NCBI GenBank assembly: GCA_900155495.1
Contig: FTLJ01001024.1
Location: forward strand, 1-53,129
From: Porogramme epimiltina
Taxonomy: Eukaryota; Basidiomycota; Agaricomycetes; Polyporales; Polyporaceae
Direction: 5' to 3'
DNA length: 53,129 bases
Both the position numbers and the translations under genes were made by a program. Position 1 is the stretch's first letter. Each line of letters starts with the position of its first letter. The notes under the pieces are model-generated. The model saw only the letters and a list, made by a program, of their open reading frames with translations. It ran no database searches and was not told where the DNA came from. Shown one piece after another: positions 1-12,048 of this stretch.

Positions 1-1073
1 AGTCATAGGGAGTCAGGGTGAGTCACAGACTCATAAGGTAAGCAGGATGACGAGAGAGGGAAACTGAGACAGGATGAGGTAATCATGATGACGATGTTGG
101 GATCGCCGTGGGAAAAGACAGGGGTTAGGCCCTAAGGAAGGAAAAAGGGAATAAGTCCGTGGTTCGTAACACAGACAACACGAGAAGACATCAGGGACCA
201 GGGTGTCGCCGCGGCCTCGTGTGCGTTAGCATATGTCCCGAAGGCTCTGGGGGCGAGTGCATGCGAGATCGAGGTGGGCAGGGAGTGGCAGAACCACAGT
301 AAACCGTTCAAGTGAGTCTTCGTTGCGAGTCATCGGCCTGAGGTGACTGGGAGACTGGCGTTGACGTGATGTACTTCCCTGCTCAAAGCAAAGCAGTCCC
401 CCCGCTTGCTACGTCTGTGAGTAGGTTCGTTTCTCCCTCGCAGATCCTTGCTCATCCGCTTTTGGTGTTTTCCTTTCGTGCCCCCTGCTACATTCAACAG
501 GTCTGTTCGGCGTCACGATCCACCAGGCGCTGTTCATCGTGCCATTCCCCCGTGTGTTCCTTTACAGGTGCGTTCAGCCACTTCTAGAATCTCACCATCC
601 CGCGTTCTCGTGACCCCCTATACAGAACTTTTGCGCATCGAGGAGCACGTGGGGGCCGAGATCGAGCAAGATTTCTGCACCACCTCGCTCGCGGTCATCC
701 CTGCAGCCATTGCCGTCGCGGCGATGATTATGAACGGCAGGAATTTCCAGCAGCAGGGGTGTAGGCACGGAGATGGAAGTCGAGGCCGACACAGGTGCGA
801 GCTACCTAGGATCTCGAGGGTGGGTGGGTGGCACCGTGCAACGTCGTCCCCACCCATCCGTTGGTCGTTCTAATATTGTAGTTGTTTCTATGTTGGTACC
901 GTTATGTATACGTCATCGCCTGCTAGTGCAATATATTTTGTATGCCTAAACCCCGCGCCTGCGACCTTATGCTGCCAGGCGGATGTCTGCTTGCCGTACT
1001 TAAGATCGCTTAGGTTGCTTAGGTTGCTTATTGCAGCGCGCCAAATGTTGCTTAGCACGGTCGGAGGGCGTGC
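1..1073. other. Intergenic, no supported gene
   Basis: No reading frame here looks like a real protein. The open frames between 366 and 873 overlap on both strands, lack domain signatures and mostly begin at non-ATG codons. The right end (about 1000-1073) is rich in short GCTTAGGTT and TTAAG-type repeats that continue into the last exon of the next gene. Confidence 0.5.
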
Positions 1074-2257
1074 TTAGTCCTTAGTGCTTAAAGCGCTTAA
1101 AAGCCTATTTAAGCGCGTTAAGCTGTGTTTAAGTGCGTTTAAGTGATTCCGGGAAGTACTGATGCAGGTCATTCGAATGGTCTGCAGTAGCGGTGGAAGT
1201 ATCGGGTTACCTTTGAGGAGCTGTGAGATGTTCCAAAGCGCAGTGTAGGAGCTCGTATCGACCCCATAAGTTGGGATAACTGTGAGGTCGAGCGTGAGAT
1301 GTAACCGTATCAGCATCCGAAGCTGATATAAATCAAGCTTCGGGAGCCCGCCTGTAGACGCGTGTTAGCTACGACTCCTGAAACGAAATATTTGGTGCCA
1401 GTAGCTCTCATACCTTTGGCTGACTCCCATCCCCGAATCTGCAGATTTAGATGAAGGAGAGTGTCTTTGCAAAGGGCCAGTATACCAAATGTGAGTAGTG
1501 CATTATTGGGGGTGCAACAGATCTAACAAATGTTGTCAGACCGCCCCAATCCCACATATTGCATGATGTAGAGCTTACTTACAGTTATCTCGCGGAGATG
1601 AATGTTATCCTGGAGACGGGTTTTCGCCATCGCGAAGGCAGGGTTGTGTTGAAAGACGTCTTCCGGAGGGTGGTTCCCTCCTGATAGTCGAAAGTCACCA
1701 ATGCATTCGAGCGACATCAAGTTGGGCAATGCCAAAAGAAGTCGAATGAAGTCGACTGGTCTGTCAAAGCTGATGTTGCGTAGACTGAGGGTTTGTACGG
1801 TGAAGCACACTCGGAGGCATTCACGGGCTCGCCTATCAAGAGAGAGTTTGGGATAACGATGCACGAGTGTGGATGGCTGGAGTATATCGCCGTAGTGCCA
1901 TGCGATGATGTTGGGAACGTGGCGCGCAAGCAAAATTGCCACGGCATCGCGAAGTGATTGGCCAGCTGACTTATCAGGGTGCATCTCGATATGAACGCCA
2001 TGTACGAAGCTTCGGAGATGGGGTTTGGTTTCAAAAGCTCGGAGGATTGATTCCAGATAGAGATGATTCCGGATGTACACGATGTGGAAGAGGGTGCGTT
2101 GTGCATGGTAGAGCCACTCCTTGCAGACCAGGCAACAGCTGTTGAGAGTTCTAAGTTGGTGGGCGTCCGAGTGGGGGACCAAAATGGATTCTATATCGAC
2201 GCGAAGCTGGTCGATCGTGTTGATACCCAGGTCCCCGGGTAGAGTATGGCGAGTCAT
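1074..2257 (-). CDS. F-box/LRR-like protein
   Basis: Three exons read 2257-1583, 1522-1414 and 1351-1074, giving 353 residues. The intron at 1523-1582 has a GTAAGT donor. The intron at 1352-1413 has a GTATGA donor, a GCTAAC branch site and a CTACAG acceptor. The start is the first in-frame ATG. Residues about 8-50 (LPGDLG, then DIESIL, then CCLVCKEWLYHAQRTLF) resemble a degenerate fungal F-box, followed by leucine-spaced stretches like weak LRRs (FTVQTLSLRNISF, LPNLMSLECIGDF, DTLLHLNLQI). By family knowledge such proteins can act as substrate receptors of SCF ubiquitin ligases; the substrate cannot be told. The last 25 residues come from the TTAA-rich repeat and may not be functional. A plain LRR protein without a working F-box is the alternative. 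Confidence 0.72.
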
Positions 2258-2603
2258 GGAGAAGAGTGAGTGAGTAGATAGTAGCGCTAGCTGCCTGTTG
2301 GCAAAACTCGAAGGTAGCCCAGGGGTTCCGTTTCCATGGTACGGTCGCACGTGACCCACAAACCAGCATTTCCACGGGGAAAGCAGATTGTCTATGCAGG
2401 ATCACCAGCATGAATGTATTCGTAAGCATAGAAGTCAGTGACCCAGGAGCGGCAGTCAATTGTTCCACAGGGTTGGGAACAGTATGACACAATACAACAC
2501 GAGGAGTTGGTATTCACCATCCCGAAAGATGTTCATTCAGCAACCAGAGATACCGTAAAGAGAAAAGAGAGACAACAGGAAGAGAACGGATACAGGTGCC
2601 GGA
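2258..2603. other. Short intergenic region
   Basis: This holds the 5' flank of the F-box-like gene and the 3' flank of the GH92 gene; both genes are on the minus strand. No convincing coding frame or structured element was seen. Confidence 0.4.
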
Positions 2604-5600
2604 TTAGAACCCAAACCCGCCCGTAGACAGCGACGGCGGGAGCGCGTCCGTCCCATTCCCACTCGCCCCGCCGCACGTGACGTTAATGTCGTCTGTGAGC
2701 GTAAGCTCAACAGTCGCCCCGCGCTGGAACACGTCCCAGTCAAGGAAGCAGTTCGACGGCGCGGGCTTGCCGTCGATCGTCACGTTCTGCACGAAGACGG
2801 TACCGCCCGTGCCGTTCGCAGGGTTTCCCACAAAGTTGGTCGCGACGATCGTCGTGGTCGTGTTGAAGAGTGGGTTGAAGAACGAGATGGAGGGGAAATA
2901 AGGCGAGGAGAGGAGATACTGGCGCGTTGCTGGCACTGGGTAAAGACCTGCGAGGTAAAATGCGGCGTAGCTCGCCATGGCCCCTGAATCTGATCGGACT
3001 GTGAGCAAAGGGTGCGATGTTTACGTCGAGGAACAGCATACCATCGTTACCAGGGAGGCCGTTCGTGGCTGTTGTGAAGAACCTCGAGATAATCTGGCGC
3101 GAGCGCTGTGTGCTATGCCCGGGGGCATTCGCATAGTGATACATGTATGGAATCTGCTGCGAAGGTTCGTCCGTGGCGTCGAAGTAGTTCTAAGGAAGCG
3201 TTAACCAGACATAAGGCACAAAGCGTTAGCAAACGGGTGCTCGCCTGATCGAAGATGAAGTCAAGGCGGGAGATGAAAGCTTCCGGTCCGCCTTGCAGCT
3301 TCACAAGCGTTGCTGTATCATGGGGGGCAAACTGTCATCAACCGTGAGTGGCGCCAAATCACACATGAAACGTTTGTGGTACCTGTGAATACTACAGAAG
3401 ACGTCGAAATTAGTTAGTTGCAAAGGCACAAGTCGACAAATACGCACGACAACCGGGGACGCCTCATAGTAACCATCGAAGTTTGTGTTGAAAAGGAAGC
3501 AATTCGCGCCGGTGGGGTCATTGACACTGCAGTGGCGAGGATCCGTGAAGCCGAAGCTCCCGTTCTGGAATCTAGGCTAGAGAACCCCACCGACCTCGTC
3601 AACATCTCATCCGTCGACAACATACAAGCATTAAGCTCACCTGCATCATGCCGACGATTGAAGGCTGGTCGGGCACAGTCGTGTTAGGGTTCCAGTTATT
3701 GACGAAGTTGCCCGAGCGCTTCGCATACTTGGCTGCGTCGGCTGTCTTGTTGAGCAGCTTCGCGACCTGCGCAACCGCGAAATCGCCGAACGCATACTCA
3801 AGCCCGCGCGAGACCTGCTTGGTGTTTGCGCCGCCGGGCTCGATAATGTCTTCAGGGATGTAGCCCATCTGCTTCCAGATGTTTACCTGCCGGCCCTGCA
3901 AGTTCCAATCTGTTGGCTGGTCCTCGGCGTCGGCCAGCAAGGCGTTGTAAAGATCTTCTGCAGAAACATCCAGGGACGCAGCTTGGTCGGCGTACCTGTT
4001 TGGCTGTGAAAATGACGTCTAAATTGTGACTGAGGTGCCAGTTGCTTACTTAACAAAGAATTCGCCCAGAATGGGGTCTCCGTCTGTGGCGCGGATGTCA
4101 GAAGGGGACAGGGTGAGCTATATGCGAAAGACGTACTGCTTCCTCCCTGGATCCATTGCTTGGCTGTAGCGCCTCGGCATTCAGGAAGCCACCCTTCGTG
4201 CTGCTGAATGTTGATCATTCCGCGAACGATACGAGAGAAGTTCTCAGGGTCATGCAGCGACATGAGGGGATAAAGTGTTCTGAAGGTATCCCACTATCGA
4301 ATGGTCAACACATCTCTGGGGCCAAACGGAAAGAGTGGCATACGTTGCAGTAGAAAGAGTCGTAGTAAGGTTCAGTTGAGTTCCAGAGTGGATTCTCTCC
4401 CGAGTCTATACACCATGTTAGCACGTGACACAAGAACTGAGCAGAGCTCGCAGAACTCACAATCTGCAGGGGAGATGTGCGTCCTGTACAGAGAGCTGTA
4501 AAAGAGCTCGATCGTGTCGTCGTCCACATTCTCCGTCTCGACCTGAACGCGGCCCAAGAGCTCGTTCCACTCCGCGCGCGCAGCGGCGCGTACTCCGTCA
4601 AAGTCAAAGTCGGGGATTTCGGCCTCGGCGTTCGCGCACGCTTGCTCGGTCGAGATGAATGACACGCCGGCGCGGACATAGATCGCTGTCTGCCCGCTGT
4701 CGTCCTGCGCGAAGCCAAGGATTGCACCGAGCTCGGAGCGGTATCCGGTGTACTCCTGGATGCCGTCGTTGAGCCCGCGGATGGGCGAGTTGCCGAGGTA
4801 GGTCGCGAACTCTGCAGGCTTGCCGAGATCAAACCCGTCACCCTTGAAGTCGATGCAGGTGTAAGCGCGGTACGTGCCCGGTCCGAAGCTGGCGGCGAAC
4901 GTAGACCCCGCTGTGGAGCAATCGGTGCGTCAGTGACGTCTAACAAAAGGAAGAAGTACAAGAAGCACCTGTCACACGGCCGGTATCGGGGTCTATGTGC
5001 ACGATGGGGTTCGCGTTGCTCTGCTGGCCATCGTTGGTGACGTCAACGACGAGCCGCGGAATAGTCACGTTCGAAGGGAAGGTGTATCTGCAACAGGTTA
5101 CATTTCAACGGGGATGGATATACTGATGGGATGCACCATGCCTACCGATGGAGGGCCGCGCGTCTCGTAGCAGTCAACTCGACGCGGATGTCCGTGGACT
5201 ACAAGCGCGTGTCACGGGATGCTATGGTGACGTCACGAGTGGACGGACTGACCAGGTTAGAAGCGAAGTATCCCGGCTCAGCAGCATCATCGGGAGAACC
5301 TGTCATCATATGGGAGTTGAGTTCGGGTGCAATGGGAGCATCAGCAACGGAATTAGACGGACCGTTCGGCAGCGTCTTGCGCAAAACCTTGCGGGAATTG
5401 ATGTCGCAGTTACACACTTCGAGCCTGTTGTCGCTACCGCTACCGCAAGAACCAAATGGCCAAATCTTCCAAAGAGAGAGCGGGACAGACTAGTGAAGAA
5501 TAATTAGCTTCAAGCTTCGAATCACGAAGCGTCATGTACAAACCCCTCCAGTGCCGTCGTCGTGGAGCTGAGAGAAGCCCGTTGCTGAGAAGCTGGGGTT

Positions 5601-5977
5601 GGCGTCATAACCAGCGTGCTGGCGAAGTGCCTATTAGGACATCGCGATGATTATAGGCATAGGGTCCTACGTACGTTGTCGGGTGAGTCGGTATCCATAC
5701 CCACTTTGACCATGCCGTGAGGGAGGGTCACACCTACACCGAAAAGGAAGTCATCAGCTAATGACCCAGACGCATACATGACGCGTTAGAACTCACCAGG
5801 GAATGCGTGCCCAGAACTGGTGGTGCCGATGAAGAGGTTAACGCGGCTAGCAGGGTCAGGGATGGGCACATTTGCTCTCTTCCCATTCTCCTGCACAGTC
5901 GCGTCGAGGAAGACAGTGGGCGAAGAGCGCGAAAGGGCGGCTAAGCCCAGGAGGGCTACGAGGAAGGAACGCATCAT
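2604..5977 (-). CDS. GH92 alpha-mannosidase, secreted (copy 1)
   Basis: A many-exon gene whose pieces match glycoside hydrolase family 92 in order. The start (5977) opens with MMRSFLVALLGLAALS, a signal peptide. Then come NLFIGTT and GHAFPG, HGMVKVGMDTDSP, HAGYDANP and GFSQLHDDGTGG, DDAAEPGYFASNL, PLWNSTEPYYDSFYCN, RGMINIQQHEGWLPECRGA, NWNPNTTVPDQPSIVGMMQ, GNDDSGAM and SSPYFPSISFFNP, ending in SLSTGGFGF. GH92 enzymes are Ca-dependent exo-alpha-mannosidases, often alpha-1,2-specific, that trim mannans or N-glycans. The GNDD and WLPECRG blocks fall where the family keeps its catalytic base and acid (assigned from family knowledge). Introns are about 50-60 bp and every block joins in frame, so the gene looks intact. 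It has a paralogue on the opposite strand at 15.6-19.3 kb. Whether the enzyme works on host, own or plant glycans is not visible. Confidence 0.9.
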
Positions 5978-6020
5978 GGCTCCGTCGGTGCAGCCTGCAG
6001 AGGTCCCATATTGCGACGCT

Positions 6021-6030
6021 CTTTATATAC
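6021..6030 (-). promoter_or_regulatory. TATA box of GH92 copy 1
   Basis: GTATATAAAG on the minus strand, about 44 bp upstream of the ATG at 5977. Such a short spacing implies a very short 5' UTR. Confidence 0.55.
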
Positions 6031-7278
6031 CCGCGACGTGCGTTAGTGAAGGAAGGAACGGAGAGAACACGGAGACTGTACTGACGGGGAAGCGGTCTAG
6101 AACGGCGCACGTCCAGCGGTGTGCACAAAGAGACGTTCCTTGACGCGGCTAACTTCGAAAGCCGTCGGGCTGCCTGCCTAAACCGTCTTCTCTAGGGCGG
6201 GGAGACGCGTGGTAGGCGGCTCAGATGATCGAGTGTTCGCTTCCGCTCACGACATCGTCGTACTCGTCTCCCCGTGCTACCGAGGGGCGGGGAGACCTCC
6301 CGGCGCGCTGGCCCGGCCGGTGGGCGAAGGGCACCCCCGAAGGCGCGCGCGCTGCCACGTGAGGAGGCACGGAACAAGGAGTGGAGAGGGAAGAGAGCTG
6401 GCCGCGGCGGGACGAGCGGGCGGGCGGGCGGGGACGAGCTTCGATGCGCCGCCGGCGGAGGATCAGAAGCGGAAGAAGCAGTGGAGCCATGCGCGGCGCT
6501 GCTCATCGGGCGCCCCCGCCTGACGCGACCGTCGCGACCCGTGACCGCGGCAGCGTATGTGTCGACGCGCTCCATTGAGGGGACGACGAGCCGTTGCGCC
6601 ATTCAACGCTCGGCGAAGGCGGCTGGCGCGGGACGACATTTGCGGCGGGTGCGGGTCCTCTGACGTCGGTGCCGGGATCAGAAAGCTCGCTACCAGCAAG
6701 ACGACGAGAAGAGGGCCTTCGTGGAGTAGCCACATGAACGCATATAGCGCATATTGGAAACTGGAAAAAGACGTAAGCATACAACAGCCAGAGAAATTCT
6801 GGGTGATTGCATACAATGCGAGAACTCGCCTTATTCAATGCAAATGCGGGTCGAAAGAGTAATGGAGAAGCATGCCACTAGGAGGAGGCTCTCTCGAAGG
6901 AGCTCGAGATGCGTATATGTGCATATAGTCGAGGCGAGAGGAGCACATGTAGGGCGGTCCGTAGTGCAGTGTTGGGCGGCACATCAACGAAGGAGGCAAG
7001 AAATAAACAAGCGCCGCCGGACACCGGGTCCGTGCGCGCCCCGTGAGCTGACGCGACAAGTCACTCTCACCTGACCCTGGTCACAGATGCCCTGTCACGT
7101 TGCTGACATTGCGGCGAACAAATCGTTCCAAGGACCAGGATACCTCGATTTCCCATCCCTCTTAGCCAAGTTTCAACAGGTAGCAAGCAACCTCTATATT
7201 CATACATATCAGCTACAAACTGACAAATCACAGATGGTCCCCGACAAATATGTACCACGCGCCAACTCGAACTCCCGC
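6031..7278. other. Intergenic, GC-rich
   Basis: Lies between the 5' end of GH92 copy 1 and the 3' end of the MFS gene. Several overlapping Arg/Pro/Ala-rich frames at 6.2-6.8 kb on both strands are what GC-rich non-coding DNA gives. No domain was recognised. Confidence 0.45.
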
Positions 7279-9872
7279 CTACAACGTGTACCGGAAGTCG
7301 GGCGCCCGGTCACCCATCCGCCGCAGCTCCTCGGGCGTGTACTTCAGCCCGCGCTCGTTCGCCACCTTGACGCTCTCGTCCCTGCGCGCGTTGATGCGCT
7401 TGTACGCGATCACGGTCGCAGGGAGGGCGATGAACCCGATCCCGACGAACATCAGCTCAATCCCGTCTATAAATATAAATACAGCGCGCCAGTCAACGTA
7501 AGGACGCAGAAAAGGGGCGCAGCGGGAGTGGCACGTACGGCCTAGAATGTACCGCGGCGCGTCCTGGGAGCGGTAGATGTTGCTCGCGATGGCGCCGCCA
7601 AAGTTGCCGATGCCGATGTGCAGCGCCATGCCCACGCCGCGCTTGTAGTGCCCCGCGAGGTTGTTGCCCAGCCTGTCCGCAGGACGAGCTCAGCCATTCC
7701 AGTAATGGGTGTGTGTGCGCAGGATACGCACCACGCGACTACTCCCGGGAACCCGGCGTATGCGCCCGCGACGATGAGGAAGGTGCCAAAGTACTTCGCC
7801 CCGATGGGCACGTCTGCGATGTTGATCGCGAACCCGACCAGGCAGTAGACGAGCCCAGCGAGGATGAACGGGTACCGTTTCTTGATGCGGTCGGACCACA
7901 CCGCCCAAACGATCAGCGTCGCGGCTAGAGTGGGGACGGCACGGTGAGCCAAGGTCATCGGGAAGGGGAGGAAGAGCCGGTGGAAATGCAGCGGCGGAGA
8001 GGGGAGCGCCAGGTACGGATCCGGGGATATGGAGACTTACTGGCGAAGACGTAAGGAGGCACGGTGAGCAGCTGCGAAATGGCAGTGCTGAACCCGAAGC
8101 TGGCGTAGAAGGGACGGGCCGTCAGCACTTTACCCGAAGTGCCCGTTTCGGGCTTGACGGCGGTATTCAACGTACCCGTTGATGATGGACCTAGGTCGTG
8201 ACGCATAAGTAAGCTCTCGCTAGACAAACGCAGCCGTCATTCAGCGGCACTTACGGAAGGAAGAGAGAGATGCCGTAGACTAGAAAGGCAAGGTGAGGAC
8301 GACTGCGAACGGGCCTAGACCGAAGACAGAGACGCACGCGGGGCGATGATGGACATGTAGACGAGAATATGCGCGTAAACCTGCCAGTCGAGCAGCGTCT
8401 CCCAGATGTGGCGCATTTCAAAGTGCTCCTCTTCGCCGACGGACGAATTGTCGTACTCTATAGTTACGTCCATGTAAGTGGGCGTGCAATGGAAGCAAGG
8501 TTCTGTAGGCGTACTCTTCCGGTGTACGACATACGCCCGCTCTTCCAAGGTGAGGAAGCTCGCGGTGTGAGGGAAGTCCACGAGGACTACAAGCGCGCGC
8601 TCGCTAGTCAGAAAACGAGTTCTCCCAAAACGCCGACCGGGACTCACTGAAGAACGAGATGAATCCTACCACGACCGTCAGCATACCCTCAATGATCTAA
8701 GCCATATTTGGTCAGCATCGCGCAATCCGGCCATGTGAGCACGAAACAGGCACTTACGAAGATCCAAGACCACCCTAGAAGACCGGCCGTTCCGGACATA
8801 AACGAGATGCCGAACGCAAGCAGACCGGAGAATGCGCCCGCCAAGGTGGCACCGCCGAAAAATACGCCAACGCGGTATTGGAGCATGTGGCGCGGGTACC
8901 ACAGGGATAGGCTGTGTACACCAGGGTAAGATCGCAGAACGCAAGTCTAGAAGTAGCAGTGGCGCTCACTAGTATACCACTCCAGGGAAAAGACCAGCTT
9001 CTGCTACCCCAAGGCATATACGTGTGCCGACGAGTTGGGGGTAGCTATCGAATCATCACGTCAGTAGGTTCTAGACTAGCTGGTATGATTCGGAATGACA
9101 TACTTCTTGACTAGGCCCATGAGCGTCCTGAACAGACAGTTAAGCTCCTGCTCCGGCATATGACAGCAGGATGATGAATATGCTTACATAATAGTACCCC
9201 AGACAAGCTGTGGCATCTTCAGTTTCTATCACTTAAGACATATAATAAAAACGACATACGGTGATTCCTGGTAACCACCTTGACGGGCGAAACTTCTTGA
9301 GCACCAAGCTGCATGGGAAGCCGGTGAGAATCTATTCAAATGTTTCTAAATCGGGGGACGCACTTTGCTGGGCACTCAAACAAGCAGTACGGCTGCGTGT
9401 ATCAGGGGGAATTAGGCATGGGCGGCTTGAACGGGTATCATTCGCTGCTTACCACAAAGTACATTGTCTGATGGCATGTGTTAGATCACATTAGTCTCGT
9501 AAATGAAACCAGAGCTCACAAGGGCAATGTTGTACTTGTCCCCCGTGAGGTTGAGCTGGGTCGTGAGCCCCTGAAGTTTCGCATTACCTATTCCCCCGTC
9601 AATCACTCTCCGGACCCTGCATGGTAGAATGACTCACCGATATTCCCTCGATCCAGGAACGAACACAGATACATGAGCGTCAGGATGGGCATAAGCTTCA
9701 TGTCGATTTTGCGCCACAGCTTCTTCTCTTCCTCTGGGGTGAGCGTGGGCGGGGGTGGCAGCGTATCATCACCACCATAGGCTAGCGCTGCACCCTTGAG
9801 CGGCGCGCCCGTCTCCTCCAACGACCCCTTCTCCGCACTCTCCACGTGCGATTGGCTGCCCTTCTCTGACAT
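7279..9872 (-). CDS. MFS transporter, Dal5/allantoate-permease type
   Basis: A many-exon gene for a 12-helix major facilitator. The ATG at 9872 gives MSEKGSQSHVES; a longer frame upstream uses TTG and is not needed. The N-terminal cytoplasmic segment (TPEEEKKLWRKIDMKLMPIL) leads into helix 1 with LCSFLDRGNIGNAKLQGL, the D-R-x-N-I-G-N-A signature of the anion:cation symporter (Dal5-like) family. Later pieces are CSLVLKKFRPSRWLPGI, FGGATLAGAFSGLLAFGISF, FYASFGFSTAISQLL, the loop SDRIKKRYPFI, GNNLAGHYKRGVGMALHIG, and a last helix (FVGIGFIALPATVIAY) before a charged tail ending PDFRYTL. Relatives import allantoate, nicotinate, pantothenate or similar carboxylates; the substrate here is not predictable. 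Exon boundaries between 8.0 and 9.6 kb were only partly traced. It sits next to the GH92 gene, but joint regulation is only a guess. Confidence 0.85.
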
Positions 9873-11948
9873 CGCGTCCAGTTGGATCGTCGTTGGTCGT
9901 GAGTCGTAAGTCGCGGGGCTTCCGGAGTGGTCCAATCCGACGAGGCGCGGATAGCGAGCGAGCCGTCAACGTCGAGACGGGGGCACGCGCGCCCATAGCG
10001 CGGCCCTCCCCGGATCTTTATATGCGCCCTTCCCTCCCAAGGTTCCAGGGCCCCAGCCGGGCTCCTACGCGCGGGGGGTCAAACTCCTGTCCTGTCGCAC
10101 ACACGCCAATCAGCCGGGCGGACGGAGCCCGGCGCGCAGCGGTGTCGCAATCGCCACTCGGGGTCCGTTTTCGCGCACGCGTGCGTTGTCGCAGCGGCGC
10201 GCGCGCGTAAAAGTAGAACGTTGGGCAGGGACGGGAGCCGCGTTTGGAAAGCGGGGCGACGCACATCCACGGGGGCTTCTCATGTGAACGCTTCCCAGGA
10301 CGCGCGGAGGGGCGGGGAGTGGTGGAGCTGCGCGCGTGTTGTTTTGGAGAGGCGTGACTGGGGGCGGTTGGAGGGGGAGATACGCTGGCGCAGATTCGAC
10401 GCTGGCGGCGCCCGGATACTAAGCGGTTCGGCGCATCGTGAGTGGCACTGTTGGTCCGGGCAGGTGAGCACGATTGGGGTAGATAAGGGGCGAATGTAGA
10501 TGGGAATGCTGGAGGCGAACCTTGGCTGGGACCCGTGACTGTTGACGGATGTGTATGCCGCTGTTTCGGAAGGTTCAGCGGCTGTTTAGGAGCGGGTGCA
10601 TTGACGACGCCTTTTGCGCTAGAGCAGTCGTGTCTTCAGCCTGTGAACATCACGGACTCAGTGGGCGAGTTACATACCTTCCATTAGGACGCCTGACGTT
10701 AATAGCAGAGAATTCTGATCCATTGAGAGCATCGAGCGAAGAGAAAGACTCCGACGAGATGAATTGAGAGGGGTCAGCTGACGTAGAGGCAAACGCGGGG
10801 GTGTCATGTCGCGACAAGGCTGACGGAATGGTTTGACGTTTCTGCGAAATGCGGGTGGTCTACAGCCGCGTGTGTGAGTAGGGTGGATCAGTATCGGAAG
10901 ATGCAGAGCGTGCACGGTTCGCGGCTTACTTGCCGCGATGCAGTGCTGCATTCGACGTAGTTTTTCTGCGCAGAGGGACTGGACGTATCGAAGCGCCGTT
11001 AGCACGGATGATAGGCAAGCGCGATTACTCATCAAACGGCCTCACCTCGTCCACGGAGGCGGAGGCAGAGGCCTGTGGTGCCTGCGGTGCCGATTTGTGG
11101 TCCCCCAGCGGGCAAGGGTCCAGGATGGCTCGGTGGCGAGTGACGTGAGCCGTGGGCGCTCCACGGGCCTTGCACACAGCCAACCCGACGTGCGTGGGAG
11201 ACTGCCAATTATGGAGAGGCGGGAGCGACGCGCCCTGGGACGCGCGTCGCTCTTGCCACCGCTCCCCGACCTCCGCCCGTCGTCTGTCCCGACGCCGCGT
11301 CCACCGGAGACGCGCGACTAGGACTGGTATCGCCGCCCGCTGCGTCTCCAAGATCCGCATCCGACGTCAGTTGTGCTCGCGCGTGCCTTTGTGTCGCCGC
11401 TTGTCGCCGCTGCCTCCCTGCGGATGGTGGACCAGATACTTCTCGCCAGTACGTCACTCGATTTGTGCGCGTGGCTGACTTATCAGCTCATCTGCGCCCT
11501 TCGCGTGTACTTAGCATAGATCGCCTCGTTGACGGCCTTGCGCACCGCACCCCTCACGATCCCGCGTCTCTCCCGCAGCGCCCTAGGATTGCGCGGCCGC
11601 TCCCCCCATCTCCGCCCATATTTCCGCACTCATACTCCTTAACACGCCCCTGGCGTTGCAGTCAAGCGCGCCACGCAACTCCACCCCAGCGCTGTCCTCC
11701 CATTGTTGTTGTCACACTCCGCGCACCTCCAATCTGCAGGCGAGATTCTCGTACGTGGCACGCAGTCCCGTCATCTGTTGCTCGTCGTTGACACGAGGCT
11801 TATATATCACCCAGCCCCTCCACATAAGACAGCGCGCACAGGCGTTTACTCTCTCAATCTCTCCCTCTTTTCCTCTTCCCCTCCTCACCTCGCCGCGCCA
11901 CCACCCGTCCCCGCTGGATGTCCAAGATGAGAGGAACTAGAGTACACC
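9873..11948. other. Divergent intergenic region, about 2 kb
   Basis: Separates the MFS gene (-) from the AAA ATPase gene (+), so it holds both promoters. A minus-strand ATATAAAG lies at 10016-10023 (about 145 bp before the MFS ATG) and a plus-strand TATATATC at 11801-11808. Overlapping GC-rich frames at 10.0-11.5 kb lack recognisable domains. Confidence 0.45.
11801..11808 (+). promoter_or_regulatory. TATA-like box of the AAA ATPase gene
   Basis: TATATATC, about 141 bp before the ATG at 11949 and followed by a pyrimidine-rich CT stretch typical of fungal transcription start regions. Confidence 0.4.
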
Positions 11949-12048
11949 ATGGCCACCGCTTTCGTATGTTTCTTTTCTTCTTCATCGGTCCCGCCACCCA
12001 CACCCCATAGCCGCCCAAGCCGGCCGCACCAACTTCCTTCCCCCAGGT

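Noticed and set aside
9873..9935. Longer N-terminus for the MFS protein
   Set aside because: The longer frame begins with TTG; a normal ATG lies at 9872 and leads directly into the typical N-terminal segment.
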